From contig JAHRWG010000157.1 in the NCBI GenBank assembly GCA_019090295.1, positions 1 through 17,390 on the forward strand: DNA of 17,390 nucleotides. Reading direction: 5' to 3'. The position numbers and the translations under genes were made by a program. Within the stretch, counting starts at the first letter, position 1. The number at the start of each line of letters is the position of its first letter. Source of the stretch: Cycloclasticus sp. Its GTDB lineage: Bacteria; Pseudomonadota; Gammaproteobacteria; Methylococcales; Cycloclasticaceae. The notes beneath the pieces are model-generated. The model made no database searches. It was not told where the DNA came from and was given only the letters and a program-made list of their open reading frames with translations. Positions 7,811 to 15,446 of the stretch are shown here, piece by piece.

Positions 7811-8553
7811 TGAATACTCCCCTTCCCATACCGACTCAAACATTATCGCCTCAACAGCTTAACCAACGTGTTTATCTACTCACTGGGGCGACTGGTGGCT
7901 TAGGGCGCTCCACCGCCTTATCACTTGCAAAGCTTGGTGCAACCGTCATTCTTAGTGGTCGTCATGAAGATAAGTTGAATCACTTATATGATGAGATAGA
8001 AAAACGAGGCTACCCAACGCCTGCCATCATACCGTTTGACTTAGAGCAGACTGAAGAAGAAAAGTACACACAGTTAATTAACTCAATATACAATGAATTC
8101 AAAAGGTTAGATGGTATTATTCATGCGGCATGTCAACTTGGAGTTATCGGTCCATTAGCCAGTCAAGACAGTTCTTTTTGGCTAAAGGTTCAACAGGTAA
8201 ATCTGAATGCCTGCTTTCTTATTAACAAAGCTTGCTCACCCTTATTGTCTAGATCAGAGCATGCATCCATCACCATGGTATCGGACTCATCAGCCCGTCA
8301 AGAAAAAGCATACTGGGGAGCCTACGGTGTCTCAAAAAGCGCTCTGGAAAGCTATTCAAGTATCCTGGCCGATGAGCAGGAAGACAGCAGTATTAACTGC
8401 AATATTTTCATCCCTGGTCCAAGTTTATTACCCATACGAAAAAAAACCCACCCGGGGGAAGAGTCAGCCAAACTAGCCCCAGCTGAGCTGGTTGGAGATG
8501 CTATGACCCAAGTTATTTTATCGTCAGAAAACGGCCAAGTGTATCAAGTGTAA
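7810..8553 (+). CDS. yciK: YciK-like short-chain dehydrogenase/reductase
   Basis: A 247-residue classical SDR similar to E. coli YciK. The nucleotide-binding TGATGGLG is at 25-32, and SGR at 49-51 suggests NADP(H). The Asn of VNLNACF (131), the Ser at 158/160 and YGVSK (Tyr172, Lys176) make up the likely catalytic set. Two oddities stand out. The usual NAG after the fourth strand (HNAG in E. coli YciK) is HAAC at 105-108. The Ser-rich TSSS before the active Tyr is VSDS. The substrate of YciK is unknown. The ATG shares its A with the rmuC stop (TAATG), so it is translationally coupled. It ends 3 bp from the convergent desulfurase gene. Confidence 0.8.
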   Translation: MNTPLPIPTQTLSPQQLNQRVYLLTGATGGLGRSTALSLAKLGATVILSGRHEDKLNHLYDEIEKRGYPTPAIIPFDLEQTEEEKYTQLINSIYNEFKRLDGIIHAACQLGVIGPLASQDSSFWLKVQQVNLNACFLINKACSPLLSRSEHASITMVSDSSARQEKAYWGAYGVSKSALESYSSILADEQEDSSINCNIFIPGPSLLPIRKKTHPGEESAKLAPAELVGDAMTQVILSSENGQVYQV

Positions 8554-8556
8554 GAC

Positions 8557-9678
8557 CTAGGCGGCGTATGTTGCCACGATATCTCTCAAGGCCTCACACA
8601 GCTGAATAACCTCGTCTTCTGTATTGCGTTGCCCCAAGCTGATACGTATTGCACTAAGAGCATCTTCCGAGCAATAACCCATCGCTGTCAGTACTGGGCT
8701 AGGTGCTAGAATACGGCTTGAACACGCCGACCCTCCAGAAATGCAAATCCCTTTTTTATCTAGCATCATTAGAATCAACTCGCCATCCATTCCCTTAATA
8801 GTGACTTGTGTTGTATTTGGCAACCTACTGGCTTGCTCTGCCACAATATTCAGACCATCAATAGTTTTTAAACGCATTTCAAGCGTATTTTTCAAACTAA
8901 CCAGCTGTTGTTCACGTTGACCGAGCTCTTGGCTTGCTAATTCGGCAGCCTTTCCAAAACCCACAATGGCGGCCACATTTTCAGTGCCTGCTCGCCGACC
9001 CCACTCTTGCCCTCCACCTGATAGCATTGGCTCAAGTTCAAAAGGCTTAGCAGCAATCAACGCCCCCACACCTTTTGGCCCATACATTTTATGGGCAGAA
9101 AGGGTCAGCAAATCTGCCCCTAAGGCGTTAAAGTTGACCGGTATTTTTGCAGCTGACTGTACCGCATCTACATGTAACACAGCACCCGTCGGCCTTATTA
9201 GCTCACTTAACTCAGCAATGTTTTGAATAACCCCAGTTTCATTATTTGCATGCATCATGCTCACCAACGTTGTATCGCTTCTTAAACGTGCCGTCAGTTC
9301 GTCCCTAGAAATAATGCCCTGTTGATTCACCGGGAGTGTTTCAACAGCATACCCTAGAGCACTGAAGTTATTCATGGGTGATACAACGGATGGGTGCTCT
9401 GTTGCACCGTAGAGAAGATGGCTGCCTAACGTTTTTTTTGCCACCATAACAGCAAGGTTATTCGCTTCGGTTCCACCCGATGTAAAGACGACTTGGTTAC
9501 TGGAAACATTGACTAATTGCGCCACTTGTTCACGCGCAATATCCAAAGCTGTTCGTGACGCTCTACCTAAACGGTGTGTACTGGATGGATTACCATACAT
9601 AATCGTTAGGTAAGGTTCCATGGCCTCTAAAACACGTGTGTCTAAGGGGCTACTGGCATTATGGTCAAAATAAAGCAT
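8557..9678 (-). CDS. NifS-type cysteine desulfurase (group I, PLP-dependent)
   Basis: A 373-residue aminotransferase class V enzyme that takes sulfur from cysteine as a persulfide, leaving alanine. Numbered from the chosen start: MLYFDHNASSPLD opens the protein, His95 in TEH stacks on PLP, Asp171 and Gln174 are in HVDAVQ, Lys197 in SAHKMYGPKG holds PLP, and Cys319 in SGGSACSS is the persulfide Cys. GRRAGTEN and the lack of the C-terminal tail that IscS uses to hold IscU make it NifS-like rather than canonical IscS. The start used is the ATG at 9678, 4 nt after the cysE stop, which fits the family start. TTG/ATG codons at 9726-9718 would add up to 16 residues inside cysE. Neither choice has a good ribosome site, so coupling to cysE is likely. 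The sulfur acceptor is unknown. Confidence 0.87.
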   Translation of the reverse strand: MLYFDHNASSPLDTRVLEAMEPYLTIMYGNPSSTHRLGRASRTALDIAREQVAQLVNVSSNQVVFTSGGTEANNLAVMVAKKTLGSHLLYGATEHPSVVSPMNNFSALGYAVETLPVNQQGIISRDELTARLRSDTTLVSMMHANNETGVIQNIAELSELIRPTGAVLHVDAVQSAAKIPVNFNALGADLLTLSAHKMYGPKGVGALIAAKPFELEPMLSGGGQEWGRRAGTENVAAIVGFGKAAELASQELGQREQQLVSLKNTLEMRLKTIDGLNIVAEQASRLPNTTQVTIKGMDGELILMMLDKKGICISGGSACSSRILAPSPVLTAMGYCSEDALSAIRISLGQRNTEDEVIQLCEALRDIVATYAA

Positions 9679-9682
9679 TGGT

Positions 9683-10462
9683 TTAGGTGTTGCGCCCCTT
9701 ACAACGACTGCCTGTTCCATCATCAACCGGCAAACTGTCTATTTCGACGACTTTTTTATCATCGATTCGCCCACCAAGTGCTTTTATCTCGTGGCACATT
9801 TGCTCCACTTCCTTATCCAAGGTATGAATATGTTCCAGCATCCGGTTAATTGCAACCGCAACCGGATCAGGAATTTCATGAGACGTTCCATAAGCATCAA
9901 AACCTATTTTTTTGGCAATGGCTTCTTGCTCTGGGCTTGGTTTAGTTCGTTCTGCATTAGCAATTCGCCCAGGTATTCCAACAACGGTTGCGTCATTGGG
10001 GACAGAACGAACAACAACAGAGTTTGATCCAACCCTAGCATTATCACCTATCTCAATGGGGCCTAAAATTTTAGCACCCGCACCCACAACAACACCTGTC
10101 CCTAGCGTAGGGTGGCGTTTTCCCTTATTCCAACTGGTTCCACCTAAGGTTACGCCATGATACAACGTGCAATCATCACCAATAACAGCCGTTTCCCCCA
10201 CCACAACACCCATTCCATGGTCAATAAAGAAGCGTTTACCAATAACAGCGCCGGGGTGTATTTCAATGCCCGTTAGCCAGCGCGTAAAAGAAGAAAAAAA
10301 GCGCGCCGTAAACTTGAAGTTATTCTGCCATAACCAGTGATTCATACGATGCAAAATAACCGCATGTACGCCCGAATACGTTATTAAAATTTCTGCTTTT
10401 GTTCTAGCCGCAGGGTCGCGGTCAAATACAATATTTATATCTTCCCTAAGGTGATTAAACAT
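9683..10462 (-). CDS. cysE: Serine O-acetyltransferase CysE
   Basis: A 259-residue hexapeptide-repeat acyltransferase that makes O-acetylserine from serine and acetyl-CoA, the committed step to cysteine. The left-handed helix region runs from about 67 to 165, with [20 protein letters not shown] and [15 protein letters not shown] as family landmarks. His82 with Glu67 should form the catalytic pair (His158 and Asp143 in E. coli). It belongs to the shorter SAT type common in Bacillus and cyanobacteria, with a short N-terminal helical part. The C-terminal tail (about 200-259) is charged and ends RNT. It lacks the final Ile that E. coli CysE inserts into CysK, so binding to cysteine synthase is doubtful. 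An AGGA sits 11 nt before the ATG. It lies between trmJ and the desulfurase. Confidence 0.95.
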   Translation of the reverse strand: MFNHLREDINIVFDRDPAARTKAEILITYSGVHAVILHRMNHWLWQNNFKFTARFFSSFTRWLTGIEIHPGAVIGKRFFIDHGMGVVVGETAVIGDDCTLYHGVTLGGTSWNKGKRHPTLGTGVVVGAGAKILGPIEIGDNARVGSNSVVVRSVPNDATVVGIPGRIANAERTKPSPEQEAIAKKIGFDAYGTSHEIPDPVAVAINRMLEHIHTLDKEVEQMCHEIKALGGRIDDKKVVEIDSLPVDDGTGSRCKGRNT

Positions 10463-10467
10463 ATCTA

Positions 10468-10503
10468 TTATTTTCCTAACCTGAGGCGTTTATTTTTTGA
10501 CAT
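10468..10503 (-). CDS. Possible 11-codon leader peptide before cysE
   Basis: In the trmJ-cysE gap, an ATG at 10503-10501 is preceded by GAGG (10513-10510) with a 6-nt spacer, a better ribosome site than that of cysE. It reads [11 protein letters not shown] and stops at TAA 10470-10468, 5 nt before the cysE ATG. The cysE AGGA lies inside this mini-ORF, so translating it could block or open cysE initiation. It holds no Cys codons and one Ser codon, so a classic amino acid attenuator is not evident. It could be chance; comparison with relatives is needed. Confidence 0.25.
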   Translation of the reverse strand: MSKNKRLRLGK

Positions 10504-10506
10504 ATA

Positions 10507-11265
10507 TTACCTCTTTTTAATTCCGTCCAGCTTATTACTTATGGCCGTTAAAATACCTCGCAAAATATTCACCTCTGTTCGGTTCAGCTCAGAGCGATAA
10601 AAGATACGCCTAATACGTTGTTGTAAACGCTTTGTTTTATATAGTTGTAAAAACTCTGTTTTTTCAAGGGTGCTTAATAAGTGGTCAAAAAAACCTTCGA
10701 ATTCTTGACTTGTTGCCGGCCTATCTTCAGGTTCGGGCACCTCAATAACCTGTTCCCCTAGGACAGCTGAATATAATTCATAACATAAGACCTGTACGGC
10801 TGAAGCAACATTTAAAGAGCTAAAATTTGGGTTGGTAGGAATATGAAGCAAATGGTGACAAAGTTCTAACTCTTCATTTGTTAACCCTGAGTTTTCACGA
10901 CCAAACACAAGCGCTACCGGCGCATTCTTAGCCGCTGAAACGACCAGTTCCGAGCCTTTTTTGGGGCCAACCTCAGACCAACCTAAATGCCTAATTCTTG
11001 CACTAGCCCCTAATACTAGCTCACAGGGGGCCAGCGCCTCCTTTAAGCTACTATGTACTGTCGCGTTACTCAGCACATTATCAGCGCCTGATGCTCTAGA
11101 GGTGGCCTCTGCACAGGGGAAATTAAGCGGGTTAACCAGTGCCAGATCAGAAATCCCCATATTTTTCATCGCCCGCGCTGCTGCCCCAATATTCCCAGGG
11201 TGGGACGTTTGCACTAGCACTATCTTAATATTTGATAGTATTTTGTTGTTTTCATCGACTTTCAA
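10507..11265 (-). CDS. trmJ: tRNA (cytidine/uridine-32-2'-O)-methyltransferase TrmJ
   Basis: A 252-residue SPOUT methyltransferase (E. coli TrmJ 246 aa). The knot motifs are visible: IVLVQTSHPGNIGAAARAMK (15-34), VFGRENSGLTNEE (120-132) and LNVASAVQVLCYEL (151-164). A C-terminal helical extension (about 185-252) is typical of TrmJ and separates it from short TrmL. It 2'-O-methylates nucleotide 32 in the anticodon loop of several tRNAs. The start used is TTG at 11265-11263, with GGAG 8 nt upstream; it gives a family-like N-terminus. The longest in-frame ORF begins at 11406, inside the divergent suhB, and adds 47 unrelated residues. First gene of trmJ-cysE-desulfurase and divergent from suhB, as in E. 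coli. Confidence 0.92.
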   Translation of the reverse strand: MKVDENNKILSNIKIVLVQTSHPGNIGAAARAMKNMGISDLALVNPLNFPCAEATSRASGADNVLSNATVHSSLKEALAPCELVLGASARIRHLGWSEVGPKKGSELVVSAAKNAPVALVFGRENSGLTNEELELCHHLLHIPTNPNFSSLNVASAVQVLCYELYSAVLGEQVIEVPEPEDRPATSQEFEGFFDHLLSTLEKTEFLQLYKTKRLQQRIRRIFYRSELNRTEVNILRGILTAISNKLDGIKKR

Positions 11266-11323
11266 AAGACATACTCCAATGGTATCTGTTATCCTTGCGC
11301 CACTCCACATGTAAGGCAAAACT

Positions 11324-12124
11324 ATGCACCCAATGTTAAACATTGCTGTCAGAGCAGCAAGACAAGCAGGCGATATTATAATACGTTCTGCAGAGTCAAT
11401 TGACACTCTAAAGATAACAATTAAAAGTCAAAATGACTTTGTAACTGAAATAGATAAGCGCGCAGAGGAAGAGATTATCAATACCTTACTGACCGCTTAC
11501 CCAGAACACGGTATTTTAGCCGAAGAGTCGGGTTATACAAATAAAGATGCCGAATACCTTTGGATCATTGATCCATTAGATGGCACCACTAATTATATGC
11601 ATGGCTTTCCACATTACGCTATCTCAATCGCCTTAAAAAAAGGCAACATCATTGAGCAAGCTGTTATTTATGACCCTGTTCGTCAGGATCTTTTTACTGC
11701 AACACGCGGTAAAGGTGCCACTTTAAACAACCGTCGCCTTAGGGTTAGTCGCCAGCGTAAACTAGAAGGTGCATTTTTAGGCACTGGCTTCCCATTCAAA
11801 AACAACGCTAATATTGAACCCTACCTTGATATTTTCAGAGATATATTTAGCTCCACATCAGGTGTTAGGCGCGCTGGCGCTGCGTCATTAGACCTTGCCT
11901 ATGCTGCTGCTGGAAAACTAGATGGCTTTTTTGAAATTGGCTTAAAGCCGTGGGACTTGGCTGCCGGCTTGCTCTTAATTCAAGAAGCAGGTGGTGTTGT
12001 GACAGATTTCACCAATGACCATGAATACTTTAAAAGTGGAAATGTTGTTTGTGCTAACCCTAATATGCACCGCGTATTATTAGAAAAAATAGCACCCCAT
12101 GTTACTAAGGTTAATCCTTCATAA
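11324..12124 (+). CDS. suhB: Inositol-1-monophosphatase SuhB
   Basis: A 266-residue lithium-sensitive phosphatase (E. coli SuhB 267 aa), with MHPMLNIAVRAARQAG at the N-terminus nearly identical to the E. coli start. Metal ligands are Glu67 in LAEESG, Asp83 and Asp86 in DPLDGTTN, and Asp211 in KPWDLAAG. It hydrolyses inositol and related sugar phosphates. In E. coli SuhB also joins the rRNA antitermination complex with NusA and NusG. AAGG 7 nt before the ATG supports the start. The gap to the divergent trmJ start is only 58 bp, so both promoters must share it. A strong terminator follows at 12141-12171. Confidence 0.95.
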   Translation: MHPMLNIAVRAARQAGDIIIRSAESIDTLKITIKSQNDFVTEIDKRAEEEIINTLLTAYPEHGILAEESGYTNKDAEYLWIIDPLDGTTNYMHGFPHYAISIALKKGNIIEQAVIYDPVRQDLFTATRGKGATLNNRRLRVSRQRKLEGAFLGTGFPFKNNANIEPYLDIFRDIFSSTSGVRRAGAASLDLAYAAAGKLDGFFEIGLKPWDLAAGLLLIQEAGGVVTDFTNDHEYFKSGNVVCANPNMHRVLLEKIAPHVTKVNPS

Positions 12125-12140
12125 CGATTTATATCACGCA

Positions 12141-12171
12141 CAAAAAAGGGTGGCTTAGCCACCCTTTTTTG
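12141..12171. terminator. Bidirectional terminator between suhB and secF
   Basis: A perfect 14-bp inverted repeat: the A run plus GGGTGGC (to 12154) pairs with GCCACCC plus the T run (from 12158), with loop TTA. T runs follow the stem on both strands. It sits 17 nt after suhB and about 50 nt past the secF stop, serving both convergent transcripts. Nothing else was recognised between 12172 and 12222. Confidence 0.92.
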
Positions 12172-12222
12172 TACTTAAAACAAACCCGTCATTCATTTAT
12201 GAATCGGTAAGCTTTTTTCAAA

Positions 12223-13158
12223 CTAAGGTATTTTATCCAATTCACTCTGATCCACTTTAACAACCATCAAGTCTGCCTTACTAATACCCAATGCCAACGT
12301 GATAGGGCTAGCAATATAAATGGATGAGTAAGTCCCGACTAATACACCGATAATCAGCGCCATTGCGAAGTCGTGAATAATCTCACCGCCTAAAAAGAAT
12401 AGTGCCAACAAAACCAGCAGAGTCGTCACCGATGTCATAATGGTGCGACTGAGTGTTTGGTTCAATGAGATGTTAACCACCTCAATAGGCGTTCCTTTAC
12501 GTAGTTTCCTAAAGTTCTCACGAACTCGGTCAAACACCACAATCGTGTCATTTAGTGAGTAGCCAATAACTGCCAAAATAGCGGCTAAAACGGTTAGGTC
12601 AAACTCAAACTGAAACACTGAAAAGACACCTAACGTAATAATAACGTCATGCCCCAATGCAGCCACTGAACCAATAGCAAACCGATATTCAAAACGGAAG
12701 GTTACATAAATGAGAATACAAATTAGCGCATAGATCAGTGCTAAGCCACCATCTTCTGACAACTCTTCACCCACTTGAGGGCCAACAAACTCAGCGCGGC
12801 GTAACTCACCGGTTTGCGAAAAAGATGTATTAACCAGACCTAACACTCTATTACTAAGAGCAGCCGTGTTTAGAGCAGTATCAGGTAATAGTCGAATTAA
12901 CACCTCTTTAGATGAGCCAAAGTGCTGCACTGTCGCCCCATGAAAGTTTGCCTCCAATAAAAGCCCCCTTAACTCACCCAGGTCAGCAGGCTTGGGAAAG
13001 CTCATCTCAACCAGTGTTCCACCGGTAAAATCAATGCCTTTCTTTAGACCCTGCGTAGCCAAAGATGTTATAGAAATTATCAGCAGCAAGCTTGATAACA
13101 CTAACGCTATATGCCGCTTGCTTAAGAAATCTACTTTTATAGTATATGGATCATTCAT
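12223..13158 (-). CDS. secF: Protein translocase subunit SecF
   Basis: A 311-residue RND-related membrane protein (E. coli SecF 323 aa). The first membrane span is at about 17-34, the periplasmic domain opens with GIDFTGGTLVEM (41-52), and a block of five spans follows. The fourth-span signature is IGYSLNDTIVVFDRVREN. With SecD and YajC it forms the complex that uses the proton gradient to help pull exported proteins through SecYEG on the periplasmic side. It begins 8 nt after the secD stop with no obvious ribosome site, so it is probably coupled to secD. It is the last gene of the queA-tgt-yajC-secD-secF operon and ends near a shared terminator. Confidence 0.98.
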   Translation of the reverse strand: MNDPYTIKVDFLSKRHIALVLSSLLLIISITSLATQGLKKGIDFTGGTLVEMSFPKPADLGELRGLLLEANFHGATVQHFGSSKEVLIRLLPDTALNTAALSNRVLGLVNTSFSQTGELRRAEFVGPQVGEELSEDGGLALIYALICILIYVTFRFEYRFAIGSVAALGHDVIITLGVFSVFQFEFDLTVLAAILAVIGYSLNDTIVVFDRVRENFRKLRKGTPIEVVNISLNQTLSRTIMTSVTTLLVLLALFFLGGEIIHDFAMALIIGVLVGTYSSIYIASPITLALGISKADLMVVKVDQSELDKIP

Positions 13159-13166
13159 AGTCGCTA

Positions 13167-15023
13167 TTATATTTTTAATGTATTAATTTGACGGTTACCG
13201 TATGTAAGGTTAACCAATGCTCTAGTCCCTATAATTGCAGTAAACATAGACGTTAAAATACCAATGCTTAAGGTAATAGCAAAGCCTTTAATGGGCCCTG
13301 TACCAAAGCCAAAAAGAATAATTGCAGCAATCAGTGTCGTTATATTTGCATCAGCAATGGTTGAAAATGCTTTTTCATACCCTGCCTGTATACTGGCTTG
13401 AGCTGAGTTACCATTTTTCAACTCTTCTTTAATTCGCTCAAAAATCAACACATTCGCATCCACTGCCATACCAACGGTTAAAACAATACCGGCTATACCG
13501 GGCAATGTTAACGTAGCTTGAAGCAACGACAAGATGGCAATGATTAAAATTAAATTTGTTGCGAGTGCTATATCTGCAAATAAACCAAATGTTTTATAGT
13601 AAATCGCCATAAATATAAGCACTAGCACAAAACCAATAAGAACTGATTGGAAACCTTTAGTAATATTATCTTGCCCTAGACTAGGGCCTACTGTGCGTTC
13701 CTCAACAATATCTATTGGGGCTGCTAAAGCGCCCGCGCGTAATAAGAGTGCTAAGTCACGTGCCTCTGCAGAGTTATCTAAGCCCGTTGTTTGAAAACGG
13801 TTACTAAAGTGCCCTCGTATGGTTGCAACATTAATCACTTCTTCCACAATGGTTTTATGACGAACAAGCTCTCCATTAACACGCTTAATGTCACTCCGGT
13901 TTTCAATAAACACAACGGCCATTGGTTTGCCGGTATTATTGCGCGTGGTCTTACTCATTTTCTTTCCACCCGGACCATCTAATGACACAGACACCATTGC
14001 TGATCCCGTGTCATTTTCAATACCCGATGACGCGTCGATTATTTCATTCCCCGTAACAATGACTTGTTTTTTAAGTAACACTTGGCCGCCATCACGCTTA
14101 TTGTACAATTTAGACCCTAATGGTACTCGACCGCTGATTGCTGCTGACAAGCTATGTTCCACATCAACTAAGTGATACTCAAGCGTAGCTGTAGCCCCTA
14201 AAATTTCCTTAGCTCTTGCAGTATCTTGAACACCTGGTAATTCGACCACTATTCGACGGTCGCCCTGCTGTTGAATAACTGGCTCTGCTACACCTAACTC
14301 ATTAACACGATTTTTAAGTGTAATAATATTTTGTTGTAGCGCATACTTTTTGACGGCTGCCAGCTCTTTTGCTGACATGTTAGCTATTAGAGTTGGTGTT
14401 ATGGTGTTTTCAAGCTCAGTGCTAAACTCCCACGTACGGAATTGACGGCTTAACTTTTCGAGCGCTTGAGACTGCACGTCTAAATTTCTAAACTTAATCC
14501 GTATCGTCTCGTCACTCACCAATACACTTAAATAGCGCAACTTATTTTCCCGTAGATATTGGCGAATATCTAATGCTTGGCGACTGATGGATTGCTTCTC
14601 AGCGGCGGCCATATCCACGTCTAACAGAAAATGTACCCCACCACGCAAATCAAGACCTAAATACATAGGGAATGCATTTAAGGCCCTTAACCATTCTGGT
14701 GTTGCTGGTGCTAAATTCAAAGCAACGACATAATTTTTAGCTAAAGCATCCCTTATTATGTCAGCGGCTTTGAGTTGGTTACCTGTATCACTAAACCGTA
14801 GTAACAACTGTTTTTCTGACAGCTCACTACTGGCTAACTCAACATTTCCACCATTCAGTTTTTCTTTTATATCCGCCAATAAAATATCATTAATAACAGC
14901 ATTTCTTAATGGTGAAACTTGAACTGCTGGGTCTTCTCCATATAGGTTAGGCAGTGCGTAAACGCTACCAAGCAGAAACACAACAATTAATAGTATATTT
15001 TTCCATGCGGGAAAGTGATTCAT
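13167..15023 (-). CDS. secD: Protein translocase subunit SecD
   Basis: A 618-residue inner membrane protein (E. coli 615). An N-terminal span (about 8-25) is followed by a large periplasmic part (about 30-450). That part includes LGLDLRGGVHFLLDVD (122-137), the conserved start of the P1 region, and KNRVNELGVAEPVIQQQG further on. The C-terminal membrane block carries GMAVDANVLIFERIKEEL, with Asp522 in the proton-coupling span. SecD pairs with SecF to drive the late steps of Sec export by a proton-powered movement of the periplasmic domain. It lies 21 nt after yajC and 8 nt before secF, the standard order. The ribosome site is weak. Confidence 0.98.
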   Translation of the reverse strand: MNHFPAWKNILLIVVFLLGSVYALPNLYGEDPAVQVSPLRNAVINDILLADIKEKLNGGNVELASSELSEKQLLLRFSDTGNQLKAADIIRDALAKNYVVALNLAPATPEWLRALNAFPMYLGLDLRGGVHFLLDVDMAAAEKQSISRQALDIRQYLRENKLRYLSVLVSDETIRIKFRNLDVQSQALEKLSRQFRTWEFSTELENTITPTLIANMSAKELAAVKKYALQQNIITLKNRVNELGVAEPVIQQQGDRRIVVELPGVQDTARAKEILGATATLEYHLVDVEHSLSAAISGRVPLGSKLYNKRDGGQVLLKKQVIVTGNEIIDASSGIENDTGSAMVSVSLDGPGGKKMSKTTRNNTGKPMAVVFIENRSDIKRVNGELVRHKTIVEEVINVATIRGHFSNRFQTTGLDNSAEARDLALLLRAGALAAPIDIVEERTVGPSLGQDNITKGFQSVLIGFVLVLIFMAIYYKTFGLFADIALATNLILIIAILSLLQATLTLPGIAGIVLTVGMAVDANVLIFERIKEELKNGNSAQASIQAGYEKAFSTIADANITTLIAAIILFGFGTGPIKGFAITLSIGILTSMFTAIIGTRALVNLTYGNRQINTLKI

Positions 15024-15044
15024 AGCAACAACTCGTTTAACTGA

Positions 15045-15407
15045 TTATTTTTTTAATTTAGCGTCAGGCTTAATGGCTGCTTTATAAGTGCCCTTTGGCA
15101 TAATAGACGTAATCGATGTTTTCATCACTTGAACTGAAATATTATTACCCACCTCAAGCGTTACAAAACTCTCGCCAACCTCGGTAATTTTTCCAAGTAC
15201 ACCACCACCAGTGACGACTTCATCACCTTTTGCTGCGTTATCGATAAGTTTTTTATGTTCTTTTGCTCGTTTTTGTTGAGGGCGAATCAATAAAAAGTAG
15301 AAAATAGCAATTAAGGCAACGGGAAATATTAAGCCTTCAAAACCTGCGGCAGAGCTAGCTCCTGCTTCACCTGCTGCAAGGGCACTGGGTATAAAAAAAT
15401 CTAACAT
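15045..15407 (-). CDS. yajC: Sec translocon accessory protein YajC
   Basis: A 120-residue protein (E. coli 110). A short N-terminal stretch is followed by one membrane span (about 25-41, IFPVALIAIFYFLL) and the signature RPQQKRAKEHKKL. A small soluble beta domain includes GDEVVTGGGVLGKI and a Lys-rich C-terminus. YajC associates with SecDF and with AcrB in E. coli; it is not essential there. TAGGAGAAGAC before the ATG is a strong ribosome site, the best in this operon. It lies 39 nt after tgt and 21 nt before secD. Confidence 0.97.
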   Translation of the reverse strand: MLDFFIPSALAAGEAGASSAAGFEGLIFPVALIAIFYFLLIRPQQKRAKEHKKLIDNAAKGDEVVTGGGVLGKITEVGESFVTLEVGNNISVQVMKTSITSIMPKGTYKAAIKPDAKLKK

Positions 15408-15446
15408 GTCTTCTCCTACTATTTTAAAATTAATTTCAACGAGCCA

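Noticed and set aside
8207..8476. 89-codon plus-strand ORF inside the SDR gene
   Set aside because: It is an out-of-frame shadow of a conserved SDR with no recognisable domain.
9661..10160. Plus-strand ORFs opposite cysE
   Set aside because: They are antisense shadows of a strongly conserved gene, with no domain signature.
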